The notes under the pieces: generated by a model
Told to the model about the DNA's origin: nothing
Database searches by the model: none
The model's input: the letters and a program-made list of their open reading frames with translations, nothing else
Part shown: positions 6,532 through 14,989 of the stretch, one piece after another
Layout of the letters: the number at the start of each line of letters is the position of its first letter
Position numbering within the stretch: the first letter of the stretch is position 1
NCBI GenBank assembly: GCA_017347465.1
Contig: AP021858.1
Span: 1,444,472 to 1,508,471 of the forward strand
Length of the DNA: 64,000 nucleotides
Origin: Candidatus Nitrosymbiomonas proteolyticus
GTDB taxonomy: Bacteria; Armatimonadota; Fimbriimonadia; Fimbriimonadales; Fimbriimonadaceae
Direction of reading: 5' to 3'
Program-made: the position numbers and the translations under genes

Positions 6532-8538
6532 CTACTTCTTTAAGAGTAAGTAATCCAGCCCAAACATGTATCGAGCCACTGCGCTCGCGTGTTTTCCCTC
6601 CACCTCGATCGTGAGGCGGGCTGTGCCCTTCTTGAGCTTGAATCGCCCCAGCGAGCGCACCTGCCAACTTAGGCCTGAAGAGTAGAATTCCATCGGCTGC
6701 GCGATCCTTTGGCCTTCGATCGTGATCCAATGTCGGCCGTAGTCGGGGGCGATGCAGAAGTTGCCCACGACCCCGTATTCTCCGTCCTCGGCTACCGGGA
6801 ATTCAAGGACGAGCTTATCCCCGACCTTGCCGTCGCGCCACCAGAGCTGCTTGCCGTTCGAAAGGTCGCCGAAGTCTTGGGTCTCGGTGACTCCGCCCGT
6901 GCGCTCGATGACCTTCATGGATTCGCCCTCCAACGCGCCCTTGACCGGCTCCGGCTTGGCGATGTGGACGAGCGAAAGCTGCTTGGGATCCGTCTGCCGG
7001 GCTTGGCTTCCTCCTGGGCGAGCATACCAATAAGCCATGCGATCGAACTCGACCTCAACCTCGGCCCAATGCCAGAGTTCTATATCAAATTGGATCGATT
7101 TCTTGTAGGGAATGTCGTCGAACACGTGAAAACGCATGACCGTCGAGTGGCCTTGCGTGCCGGGTCCATCGCAACGAGGTTGGGCGTGATAGGCCTCCTG
7201 GAACAACTGCGGGCTGCCCCACGCGTAACCGAAGTAGTCTTCGGTGCCGGTTCCAAACGTGCTTGGGAACGCCTCGCCATCTACAAAGACCTTCTCGTCT
7301 CCCTCACCCCACCAAGTCGGCACCGGATTTGCAATATGTAGGCTCGCGCCCACAAACCTGCCTTCTCCTTGGACTTTCAGGAACTCCATATCACGCATCG
7401 GCCTGGTGAAAGTGGTATCTGAGGCCCATTGCGCGTGGAAGTGCATCGACTCCGAGCCCCAGCGATAGTGGGCGACCTTGTAATCAAACTCCGCGGACAC
7501 GATCGCAGTACCGAGGTTTTCCAGCCGGATCGAGGCCGACTTGCCCCAAGGCATCATGAACCTGCAAACCATCCAACCGTCTGCGGTCGTTTCCAAGGGG
7601 AGGGTCGCGAACGGCGCTAACCCTGCGACCTGGCCGAAGAAGTCCGCGACCGGCGCGTCGATGCAGCGTTCCCCATCGAACTCGGCAACGATTCGAACGT
7701 GGCGAGTCACTTGCTGGAGCGCTCGCGGGTCGTCCCAAGCGACATCTTCGGGGGCGGGTTGCGACGACTTCAACCGGATTCTCAATTCAGCGACGGCGGC
7801 GTTGCCCGAGCCTCGCAGGATTTCGACCGGCTGCTTGGGCAATAGCGTGGTGCGGCCTGCTTGTTCGCGCGCGATCATGGCCGGGGGCTCTGGGTCCCGA
7901 AGTCGCTTTGCGGTCTGCTGGATCAAGTCCATGAGGTCGCCGAGTTGCTCGCGTGAAAAGGTCTTGACTTGAGTGCCGCCCGGGTAGGTCCGGTAGTTCA
8001 CATGGTAGTAGAGCCTCTTGACGTTCTCGCCCGCGGAGTCGTCCACGGTGATCTTGAGGCTCTTTGCATAAGGGAACGGAAAATATAGGTTTGTGCCGCG
8101 AGCTGCCATATAAGCATAAGGAGAGCCGAACGGGGCCACCTTGCCATTGAGCAGGTCGCCGAGGTTGGCGACGAAGGCTGGCGCAGACTGCCCATCGAAG
8201 TAAAACCGAACGACCCCCACGGGGTTCGCCGACCAAATCCGAACGACCGCGCCCGGGCCCTTCAAATCGGCCATCACATACTCCTTCCGACCGCCGACCT
8301 CTTCGACCCGCAAGAACTGGCCCCAGTCGTTGTTGGTGAACCACTCCGTTTGAGGGTTCTTACTCGCGCGGTCGTAGCTGCTCGCTTGGCTCGTCGTGTA
8401 GCTCGGGTTGGCTCTTCGCGTCAAGCGAAACAGGTCGGGCATTTCTTGGAGAAGGCTGCGAACGTCGACGGGGAAGGCTTGCGCGGCGGCCAAGAGCCCC
8501 ATGACGATCCCCAACGTTTTTATTTGCGTCGATTTCAT
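6532..8538 (-). CDS. Exported DUF2961 / GH172-like protein
   Basis: A 668-residue exported protein of the DUF2961 family, whose characterised members are GH172 enzymes acting on difructose dianhydrides or D-arabinofuranosides. Supporting segments are the N-terminal SYDRASKNPQTEWFTNNDWGQ, the mid-protein FGTGTEDYFGYAWGSPQLFQ, and CDGPGTQGHSTVMRFHVFDDIP with the conserved Glu/Asp and His residues. A C-terminal beta-sandwich (about 560-668) looks carbohydrate-binding. ATG 8538 gives a good signal peptide (MKSTQIKTLGIVMGLLAAAQA); the frame is open 195 bases further but that part lacks a signal. Divergent from a sugar ABC permease 58 bp away. Confidence 0.87.
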   Translation of the reverse strand: MKSTQIKTLGIVMGLLAAAQAFPVDVRSLLQEMPDLFRLTRRANPSYTTSQASSYDRASKNPQTEWFTNNDWGQFLRVEEVGGRKEYVMADLKGPGAVVRIWSANPVGVVRFYFDGQSAPAFVANLGDLLNGKVAPFGSPYAYMAARGTNLYFPFPYAKSLKITVDDSAGENVKRLYYHVNYRTYPGGTQVKTFSREQLGDLMDLIQQTAKRLRDPEPPAMIAREQAGRTTLLPKQPVEILRGSGNAAVAELRIRLKSSQPAPEDVAWDDPRALQQVTRHVRIVAEFDGERCIDAPVADFFGQVAGLAPFATLPLETTADGWMVCRFMMPWGKSASIRLENLGTAIVSAEFDYKVAHYRWGSESMHFHAQWASDTTFTRPMRDMEFLKVQGEGRFVGASLHIANPVPTWWGEGDEKVFVDGEAFPSTFGTGTEDYFGYAWGSPQLFQEAYHAQPRCDGPGTQGHSTVMRFHVFDDIPYKKSIQFDIELWHWAEVEVEFDRMAYWYARPGGSQARQTDPKQLSLVHIAKPEPVKGALEGESMKVIERTGGVTETQDFGDLSNGKQLWWRDGKVGDKLVLEFPVAEDGEYGVVGNFCIAPDYGRHWITIEGQRIAQPMEFYSSGLSWQVRSLGRFKLKKGTARLTIEVEGKHASAVARYMFGLDYLLLKK

Positions 8539-8596
8539 CGAATCCACCTCGGTTTCAGCAGGAACCAGCCGGCCGCTTGCGAACCCTTGGGGACGG

Positions 8597-9544
8597 ATGT
8601 CCGATCTCCGCCGTATTCGCTCCGCGTGGCTGCCCTTTCTCCAAAAGTACCAGGGACTAGCCGGGTTGTTCCTGCTTGTCATTGTTGCCGCATTTGTAGA
8701 GCCTCGTTTCTTGACCGGCCCCAACCTCGCCAACGTGATGAATCAACTGGCGATTCCGGGGACGTTGGCCTTGGGAATGACGTTCGTGATTTTGACCGGG
8801 GGCATCGATCTCAGCGTGGGATCCCTGTTCGCGCTCCTAAACTGCGTGACGGCAAGCTGGCTTCGCGACGGGACGGCGCTTCATTGGACCGTGCTCTACG
8901 TGCTGTTCTTGGGAACAGCGATCGGCGCGCTCCTGGGGGCGACGGTGACGTACACGCGGATGCAGGCGTTCGTCGTGACGCTCGGCGCGATGGTCTCGCT
9001 TCGGGGGATCGCGTACGTTTACAGCGACGGCAGCTTCATTTCAGGGCTGGGCCAGTCGATGGCGCCGCTGCAGGCGAAGTGGGGCGAGGTTCCCCTTTCG
9101 GCGGTCGTCATCGTGGCGGCGACCCTCCTGGCGGCGTTGCTGCTCGCCAAGACGAGGTTCGGGAGGGAGGTTTACGCGATTGGAGGCAACGAGGAGGCCG
9201 CGCGCCTTTCGGGGATCGGGGTCGCCAAGACAAGAATCGCCGCCTATGCGATCAACGGGCTTTGTGTGGCGTTGGCGGCTCTGATGTTCACGGCGAAAAC
9301 GAACAACGGTCAGCACAGCGCGGGCATCGGCTATGAACTCGACGCGATCGCGGGCGCGGTGGTCGGGGGCACCTCGCTGCTCGGAGGCTACGGACAGGCG
9401 ACGGGCACGTTCGTGGGGTCTCTTTTCATAGTTTCCATCGGCGTATTGATGCAACTCAAGGGGATCAACACGCAAGTTGGCATGGGTTTCAAGGGAATAA
9501 TCATTCTCATAGCGGTCTATTTGCAGAATCTTGGTAGGAGGTAG
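8597..9544 (+). CDS. Sugar ABC transporter permease (RbsC-type)
   Basis: A 315-residue inner-membrane permease of the ribose/monosaccharide (CUT2) family with about 8-10 helices. Signatures include ILTGGIDLSVGSLFAL, the VVTLGAMVSLRGIAYVYSDG stretch, the EAA-like YAIGGNEEAARLSGI coupling helix, and AGAVVGGTSLLGGYGQATGT. Start ATG 8597 follows a GGGGAC purine tract. The binding protein gene starts directly at its stop (9545). The usual ATP-binding subunit (RbsA-like) is absent from this locus, so it must be encoded elsewhere or be shared. Confidence 0.92.
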   Translation: MSDLRRIRSAWLPFLQKYQGLAGLFLLVIVAAFVEPRFLTGPNLANVMNQLAIPGTLALGMTFVILTGGIDLSVGSLFALLNCVTASWLRDGTALHWTVLYVLFLGTAIGALLGATVTYTRMQAFVVTLGAMVSLRGIAYVYSDGSFISGLGQSMAPLQAKWGEVPLSAVVIVAATLLAALLLAKTRFGREVYAIGGNEEAARLSGIGVAKTRIAAYAINGLCVALAALMFTAKTNNGQHSAGIGYELDAIAGAVVGGTSLLGGYGQATGTFVGSLFIVSIGVLMQLKGINTQVGMGFKGIIILIAVYLQNLGRR

Positions 9545-10528
9545 ATGATGAAGATTCGATGGATGGGATGGGTTCTCGTCGCGGGTGCGGCGCTCGCGGG
9601 ATGTTCGGGCGGGCAGTCTGAGGTTTCGGGAGACGGCGGTTCTGCGGCAGGATCGGGCGCCGAGCTTCCGCTGGTCGCCTTTGCGCAGGCCAACAGTCAG
9701 GACCCCTGGCGGCAGGTCTTTGACGCTGAAATGAAGGCGACGGCTGCGACTCACGACAAGGAGTTTCGCTTTGAATTGCAGGACGCCCAGGACGACGCCA
9801 ACAAGCAGATCGGCTTGATTGAGACGTATCTGGTGAAATCGCCCAAGGTGCTTCTGGTGAGCCCCTGCGAGGTCGCAGTGACGATGGCGGTGGAGACCGC
9901 CTATGACCGAGGGATTCCGGTGATCCTGCTCGACCGGGCGATCGAGAGCGAGAAGTACACGTGCTGGATCGGGGGCGACAACGAGCAGATCGGGCGCGCG
10001 GCAGGCAAGTTCATGGGCGAAAAGCTCGGAGGCAAGGGGACCGTCCTGATGGTTCAAGGGCTTGCGGGGGCGACTCCCACCGAACAGCGCCGCAACGGCT
10101 TCTTGGAGGCGATCAAGGAGTTTCCGGGCGTCACCGTAATCGAAGGCGACTTTTGCGACTATCAGCGGCAGAAGGCGCGAAGTTACATGGAGACGTTCTT
10201 GCAGTCGGGTAAGGCATTTGACGCGGTTTATGCCCACAACGACGAGATGGCGATCGGCGCTTACCTTGCGCTGGAGGCTTCTGGAGTCAAGGGAAAAGCG
10301 ATCGTCGGCATTGACGCCTGCCAACAGGAGATCGTCGATTACATCAAGGCCGGCAAGGTAACTGCGACCTTCAAGTACCCGACGCCCGGAGCGAAGGGGA
10401 TCGAGGTTGCAGCCGCCCTCTTGAAAGGCGAAACGCCCAAAGAAAAGAAGATCGTTCTCGAAACCGAGATCGTGACGGCCGAGAACGCGGACGAGTTCTT
10501 GGCGAAGAACACGAACCTGGCCAAGTAG
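9545..10528 (+). CDS. Sugar ABC transporter substrate-binding lipoprotein
   Basis: A 327-residue periplasmic binding protein of the RbsB/Peripla_BP_4 class. Residues 1-20 form a lipoprotein signal with lipobox LAGC (Cys19 or 20). A Gly/Ser-rich linker precedes a two-lobe fold with LVAFAQANSQDPWRQ, the KVLLVSPCE strand, VILLDRAIES, YTCWIGGDNEQIGRAAG and YAHNDEMAIGAYLAL blocks. GGAGG overlaps the permease stop and serves the tandem ATG codons at 9545 and 9548. Substrate is probably a monosaccharide; the aldolase next door suggests a deoxy-hexose but does not prove it. Confidence 0.92.
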   Translation: MMKIRWMGWVLVAGAALAGCSGGQSEVSGDGGSAAGSGAELPLVAFAQANSQDPWRQVFDAEMKATAATHDKEFRFELQDAQDDANKQIGLIETYLVKSPKVLLVSPCEVAVTMAVETAYDRGIPVILLDRAIESEKYTCWIGGDNEQIGRAAGKFMGEKLGGKGTVLMVQGLAGATPTEQRRNGFLEAIKEFPGVTVIEGDFCDYQRQKARSYMETFLQSGKAFDAVYAHNDEMAIGAYLALEASGVKGKAIVGIDACQQEIVDYIKAGKVTATFKYPTPGAKGIEVAAALLKGETPKEKKIVLETEIVTAENADEFLAKNTNLAK

Positions 10529-10531
10529 CTT

Positions 10532-11296
10532 CTACGATTCCGACCCGCGGATTCGGGCGAGCCTGTAATGCTCATCCGGCCAGGTCGCGATCGCGTCGAC
10601 CTCCGATTCGGTGAGCCAGCGCACGGGCTCGCCGGTTTGGAGCGCGCCCAAACGGACTCGGGCCGCTTTTTCCGACATCAAGGTTGCCGCTAGGGCTTCT
10701 TTGGCTGTGGCTCCGAGCGTAATCAGCCCGTGATTCTGAAGCCAGATCGTTTTCGGAGCAGCCCCGCGCGCATTGCGGTATTCCTCCACGCGCGGCCTGA
10801 TCTCCCGCGCGAGCGCGATCCCGGGGTCGGCGTAGGGGACGAAAACGGATTCCCGCCCGCAAAAGACGATCTCGTCAGGATACAGCCTGCGCTTGGCGAA
10901 CTCCTCGGCGCTGGGCAGGCACGCCAAGCTCAAGAGGCTCTCAGGGTGCGTGTGAGCCACAAACCTCACTCCTGGGAGTTGCAGAAGGTAGGCATGCATG
11001 AACGATTCGGTCGATGGACGCTCCCTCGCGCGCGGATTCGCACGGCAGTTGTCGAGCATGCGTCGCACTTCGGCTGGCGATTCGGGGCCGCCTTCGAGCA
11101 GCGAAAGGACACCCGCTAGGTTCAGCGCGACGAACCCAGATGCGCCGATCTCCGCCATCTCGTGGCCGCTCGCCTTGACCCACAGGGTGGCTTCCTCGAT
11201 CCGCGCCGACACGTTGCCTTCGGCGAGAACGCAGCAACCCAGATTCGGGTCACCCAGAGTCCGCGCCAGTCGGATGAGATCGACCGGGGGCTGCAT
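10532..11296 (-). CDS. Class II aldolase/adducin-family protein
   Basis: A 254-residue zinc aldolase of the fuculose/rhamnulose-phosphate aldolase superfamily. The substrate loop GNVSARI, the zinc histidines in AHTHPES and the later NHGLITLG motif are in the expected order, with the phosphate-binding KASG segment between. The family cleaves ketose phosphates to DHAP and an aldehyde, or acts as an epimerase. Convergent with the sugar-binding protein gene (3 nt apart), which hints at a shared sugar route. ATG 11296 starts just before the first conserved helix; the frame runs on to TTG 11386. Confidence 0.85.
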   Translation of the reverse strand: MQPPVDLIRLARTLGDPNLGCCVLAEGNVSARIEEATLWVKASGHEMAEIGASGFVALNLAGVLSLLEGGPESPAEVRRMLDNCRANPRARERPSTESFMHAYLLQLPGVRFVAHTHPESLLSLACLPSAEEFAKRRLYPDEIVFCGRESVFVPYADPGIALAREIRPRVEEYRNARGAAPKTIWLQNHGLITLGATAKEALAATLMSEKAARVRLGALQTGEPVRWLTESEVDAIATWPDEHYRLARIRGSES

Positions 11297-11397
11297 GGCG
11301 AGAGTATACGCCGGGCGGCGCGCAACGGCGGTTCTGAGGAGTTTTCGAGGCTCATATGGGCCGCTGGCACTCAAATTGCTGCACAATACGCTGCAAG

Positions 11398-11637
11398 ATG
11401 GATACTCTGCGAGATGCCTTGGCTGTTGCGGTCCCGCTGTTCGCCGGTTTTTTCGGAGGGCAGTTTGCGCGTCAAATCAAAACGAAGGGCGCAATGGCTA
11501 TCGGAATGGTCGTGGTCACGCTGATCCTCGGATTCGTGCCCCCTTGGTTTATCGACCCCTCGATCGGCACCAGCGAATACATTTTCTGGCCGGTGGCCTA
11601 CCTCGTGGGCTTCATCGTAGAGTTCCGGCGGAAGTGA
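11398..11637 (+). CDS. Small two-helix membrane protein of unknown function
   Basis: A 79-residue protein with hydrophobic segments at about 6-22 and 32-49 and a third weaker one near 58-75, ending in basic residues. No family recognised. Start ATG 11398 has CACAAT ending 10 nt upstream, a possible leaderless promoter. It converges on the transaldolase gene (3 nt between stops). Coding seems likely because the frame is closed cleanly at both ends and no better frame exists. Confidence 0.5.
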   Translation: MDTLRDALAVAVPLFAGFFGGQFARQIKTKGAMAIGMVVVTLILGFVPPWFIDPSIGTSEYIFWPVAYLVGFIVEFRRK

Positions 11638-11640
11638 CCT

Positions 11641-12315
11641 TTACCTCGATGGGGTGGGCTGAAAGATCGAGAGTCCCGCTTTGTTCCAGTCGTCGAGAAA
11701 CCTCTTGAGGCCCGAGTCGGTGAGCGGGTGCCGGAAGAGTTGCTCCAGGACTTTGAACGGGCACGTGCTGATGTGCGCGCCCACTCGGAGCGCCTGAACG
11801 ACATGCTGAGGGTGTCGTACGGAGGCCACAAGCACTTCGCTCGCAAACCCATAGGTTCGGACCATCTCAACCGTCTCGGCGACCGCATCCATTCCTTCGC
11901 CGCTGATATCGTCGACCCGGCCCACGAAGTTGGAGATGAACGTCGCCCCGGCCTTAGCCGCGAGGAGGGCTTGGGTCACGGTAAACACCAGCGTGACGTT
12001 GGTTCGGACTCCCCTTTCGCTGAGGGTCGAAACCAGTCGCACTCCGTCTTCGATCAAAGGGACCTTGACGACGATTTGGGGATGCCAACTCGCGATCTCC
12101 AGGGCTTCTTTGAGCATCGTGTCGTAGTCGGTCGCGACCACTTCCGCGCTGATCGCGCCTCCCGGCAGAAGCCCGCAGATTTCAAGGACGGTTTCGCGGA
12201 ATCCTTTGCCCGACTTGGCGATCAGGGTCGGGTTCGTGGTGACGCCGTCCAGGACTCCCCATTCGGCCGCCTTACGGACCTCGTCGGTGTCGCCGGTGTC
12301 GACAAACAGCTTCAT
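11641..12315 (-). CDS. tal: Transaldolase (fructose-6-phosphate aldolase-like subfamily)
   Basis: A 224-residue class I aldolase of the short transaldolase/FSA type. MKLFVDTGD...GVLDGVTTNPTLIAKSG at the start, the Schiff-base lysine in VVKVPL, TNVTLVFT, and ISNFVGRVDD are family signatures; the short length separates it from E. coli TalB-type enzymes. It exchanges dihydroxyacetone units between sugar phosphates in the pentose phosphate pathway. Real transaldolase versus FSA activity cannot be decided by eye. Start ATG 12315 begins with the canonical MKLFVDT. Confidence 0.92.
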   Translation of the reverse strand: MKLFVDTGDTDEVRKAAEWGVLDGVTTNPTLIAKSGKGFRETVLEICGLLPGGAISAEVVATDYDTMLKEALEIASWHPQIVVKVPLIEDGVRLVSTLSERGVRTNVTLVFTVTQALLAAKAGATFISNFVGRVDDISGEGMDAVAETVEMVRTYGFASEVLVASVRHPQHVVQALRVGAHISTCPFKVLEQLFRHPLTDSGLKRFLDDWNKAGLSIFQPTPSR

Positions 12316-12370
12316 GCCGGGAGTCTACTCCACCTACTCGGGCCATCGGAACGCTGAGAATCGCGAACGT

Positions 12371-12388
12371 CCCGATTTCTCAATCGGG
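12371..12388. other. Perfect inverted repeat upstream of secE
   Basis: Arms CCCGATT (12371-12377) and AATCGGG (12382-12388) with a 4-nt TCTC loop. It sits just before TTGAGT (12391-12396) and TAATAT (12412-12417), a possible promoter pair with a short 15-nt spacer. It could be an operator or the stem of an upstream leader; there is no T-run after it. Confidence 0.35.
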
Positions 12389-12458
12389 CGTTGAGTCCGC
12401 GAAAGAAGTGGTAATATGGCCGCATCCCCCACTTTGTTGCGGGGCCCCAATACGCATC

Positions 12459-12698
12459 ATGTCAAAGCCTGGATCGACAAGCGGACCTCAAGTGCCCCTT
12501 CCCCGGAGTCGGCGCGGGTTTCGCTCCTATTGGACCGAGCTTGGAAGAGAGCTCAAGAAAGTGACGTGGCCTCCCCACAAAGAGACCACGCGGCTGACCG
12601 GCGTCGTCATCGCCATCTCGAGCCTGATGGTTCTGATGTTGACCGTGTTCGCGCTCGTCAGCGCCGAGGTCATCCGAGTGATCACGAGGGGATTTTAG
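12459..12698 (+). CDS. secE: Preprotein translocase subunit SecE
   Basis: A 79-residue SecE. The amphipathic YWTELGRELKKVTWPPHKETTRLTG segment is the conserved SecE motif, followed by one membrane helix (about 50-72). It clamps SecY in the SecYEG channel. The N-terminal 25 residues are basic and poorly conserved, as usual. Start ATG 12459 is chosen because upstream residues look non-coding. nusG follows one base after the stop, the standard bacterial order. Confidence 0.93.
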   Translation: MSKPGSTSGPQVPLPRSRRGFRSYWTELGRELKKVTWPPHKETTRLTGVVIAISSLMVLMLTVFALVSAEVIRVITRGF

Positions 12699-12699
12699 G

Positions 12700-13227
12700 A
12701 TGCCCAAGACTTGGTATGCCGTCCATACGATCGCGGGGCATGAGAACCGGGTGCGAGACGTTCTGACCCGTCGCGCCCAGGTTGAAGGGCTCTGGGGCTA
12801 CGACATTTTTCAGATTCTGATTCCTACCGAACGAGAGTTCACGACTCGGGCGGGCAAAAGGGTCGAAGTCGATCGGAAGGTGTTTCCTGGATACATTCTG
12901 ATCGAGATGAACATGACCGACGACGCTTACAAGCTGGTGAAGTCGACAAGTGGGGTGACGGGATTCGTGCAGAGCGGCAACAAGCCGGTTCCCCTCGAAG
13001 ACTATGAAGTCACGAGGATCATGAAGAACCTCGAAAAGAGCAAGGAAGCGCCGAAGATCGCCTGGCAGAAGGGGGACGCGATTCGAGTGGTCGACGGACC
13101 GTTCGCCGACTTCTCGGGCAGGATCGAAGAAGTCAACTCCGACCGCGAACGGCTCAAGGTACTGATCAACATCTTTGGGCGCGACACTCCGGTCGAATTG
13201 GAATTTACGCAAGTCGAGAAACTGTAA
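12700..13227 (+). CDS. nusG: Transcription termination/antitermination protein NusG
   Basis: A 175-residue NusG with the NGN domain (PKTWYAVHTIAGHENRVRDVL, then the KRVEVDRKVFPGYILIEM block) and the C-terminal KOW domain (AIRVVDGPFADFSGRIEEVN). It binds RNA polymerase, suppresses pausing and links to Rho or the ribosome. The start ATG 12700 is one base after the secE stop. The usual downstream rplK-rplA-rplJ-rplL block is missing; recJ follows 25 nt later. Confidence 0.96.
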   Translation: MPKTWYAVHTIAGHENRVRDVLTRRAQVEGLWGYDIFQILIPTEREFTTRAGKRVEVDRKVFPGYILIEMNMTDDAYKLVKSTSGVTGFVQSGNKPVPLEDYEVTRIMKNLEKSKEAPKIAWQKGDAIRVVDGPFADFSGRIEEVNSDRERLKVLINIFGRDTPVELEFTQVEKL

Positions 13228-13252
13228 GCACGGCAGACTCCGGAGCGCGACG

Positions 13253-14986
13253 ATGAACCGAACCGTCGACCCCATCTGGAGCGTTCAAGAACGGGACACC
13301 GCCGCTGAGGAAGCGCTTGCTTCCGAGTTGGGCGCGCCCATGCTCCTTGCGATGGCGCTGGTTCAAAGGAGCATCACCGACGCCGAGTCTGCGGATCACT
13401 TCCTCAATCCGAAGATCGACGACTTCCATGACCCCGCTTTGCTGCCCGATTACGAGTTGGCCGCCAAGGAGATTCTGGGGGCCCGGGAGCGCGGCGAGCG
13501 GATCTTCGTCCATGGCGATTACGACGTGGACGGCGTCACGGCCGCGGCGCTCTTGGGGCGGTTTCTCGAAAAGATCGGATGCAAAGTGGACGTCCACGTA
13601 CCCCACCGGATGAAGGAGGGATATGGGATTCATCATCGCGCCATCGACGACGCCAAGCAACGAGGGGCAAAGCTGTTTCTAACCTGCGACTGCGGCATTT
13701 CGGCGTTCGACCAAATTGACGCCGCGCGCGAGGCCGGGATGAGGGTGGTCGTGACCGACCACCACGCGGTGGGCCCCAAACTCCCTCAGGCTCACGCCGT
13801 CGTCAACCCTCATCGATCGGACTCGAAGTATCCGTTTCCTGCGCTCAGCGGGGCGGGCGTCGTTCTCAAGCTCTGCGCTGGCCTAGCCCGAGATGTGGGG
13901 CTGAACCTCGACTCGTTCTACGGCGCGTTTCTCGACCTCGCGGTGTTGGGAACGGTCGCCGACGTGATGCCGCTTGTCGGGGAAAACCGGGTGATCGCTT
14001 CGTTGGGGCTGAAGCGGCTCGCAGACTCCAAGAAGCCCGGCATTCGCGCGCTCTTGCGACAGTCGGGAATCCAAGAGAAGGCCGCCACGGGGTTCAAGGC
14101 GCATCACATCTCCTTTGGGCTCGGCCCTCGGCTGAACGCCGCCGGAAGGCTCGACGACGCTGCCCTATCGCTCGACCTGTTGCTCGAACGCGACGAAACG
14201 AAAGCCGCCACTCTCGCCGGCCAAATCGAAAGCCTCAATTCGCAGCGGAGGTCGGAGCAAGACCAGATTGCAGAAGAGGCCGTCACCCTCATCGAGAACG
14301 AGGAGCTCTATCGGAATCCGGCCATCGTCGTCGCCCGCGAGGGCTGGCACCACGGCCTCATCGGGATCGTCGCCAGCAGAATCGTCGATCAGTACCACCG
14401 CCCGGCGTTCGTGATCACCTTGGATCGCGAGTCGAACGAGGCCCGGGGATCCGCGAGGTCGATCCCAGGGTTCCACATCGCCGACGCTCTGCGGGAGCTG
14501 TCGGACCTTGCGAGCGGCGGAGGTCACGAGATGGCTGGGGGTTTTTCGCTCGAAGCTAAGAGCGTCGAGGCCTTCGCGGAGTCGCTGGTCGAGTTGGCTC
14601 GCCGACGAATTCCTGCCGAGGCATTTGCCAAGAGAATCCCCGTGGATGCGGAAGTTGCGCCTTCAGAGGCCGGGTTCGAGGCGGCCCTACAGCTCAGGCG
14701 ATTGGAGCCCTTTGGAGAAGGCAACCCTGAGCCGCTCCTGCTCGTGCGCAACGTAGAGTTCACTCAGATTGTCCCGACTCGAAATCCGGACCATCCGCAA
14801 GTCATGCTCCGCGCGGAAGGGGTCGCGCCGTTGCGGTGCCCCGCGTTCTCCCTGGGAGCCCGGCTGAGCCAGGAGAGCTCGGGCATGCGCGCTGATGTGC
14901 TGGTGAGGGTCGTCGTCGACGAATGGCGGGGCACGACCCAGCACAAGTGGCACATCCGGGACTACCGCCCGGCTGAGACCCCGTAA
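13253..14986 (+). CDS. recJ: Single-stranded-DNA-specific exonuclease RecJ
   Basis: A 577-residue 5'-3' single-strand exonuclease of the DHH phosphoesterase superfamily. The catalytic motifs are HGDYDVDG (88-94), CDCGIS (145-150) and VTDHH (167-171). The DHHA1 part has GGGHEMAGGF, and a C-terminal OB-like domain contains LRRLEPFGEGNPEP. It acts in RecF-type recombination, mismatch repair and base excision repair. ATG 13253 is used; the frame is open into nusG but those residues are not conserved. It seems to share the secE-nusG transcript. Confidence 0.95.
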   Translation: MNRTVDPIWSVQERDTAAEEALASELGAPMLLAMALVQRSITDAESADHFLNPKIDDFHDPALLPDYELAAKEILGARERGERIFVHGDYDVDGVTAAALLGRFLEKIGCKVDVHVPHRMKEGYGIHHRAIDDAKQRGAKLFLTCDCGISAFDQIDAAREAGMRVVVTDHHAVGPKLPQAHAVVNPHRSDSKYPFPALSGAGVVLKLCAGLARDVGLNLDSFYGAFLDLAVLGTVADVMPLVGENRVIASLGLKRLADSKKPGIRALLRQSGIQEKAATGFKAHHISFGLGPRLNAAGRLDDAALSLDLLLERDETKAATLAGQIESLNSQRRSEQDQIAEEAVTLIENEELYRNPAIVVAREGWHHGLIGIVASRIVDQYHRPAFVITLDRESNEARGSARSIPGFHIADALRELSDLASGGGHEMAGGFSLEAKSVEAFAESLVELARRRIPAEAFAKRIPVDAEVAPSEAGFEAALQLRRLEPFGEGNPEPLLLVRNVEFTQIVPTRNPDHPQVMLRAEGVAPLRCPAFSLGARLSQESSGMRADVLVRVVVDEWRGTTQHKWHIRDYRPAETP

Positions 14987-14989
14987 GGC

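Noticed and set aside
9041-10324. 427-residue minus-strand ORF opposite the ABC transporter genes
   Set aside because: It lies antisense to two clearly real genes and is Arg/His-rich, a GC-rich shadow frame.
12371-12388. Intrinsic terminator before secE
   Set aside because: No T-run follows the 7-bp stem on either strand; kept only as an inverted repeat.
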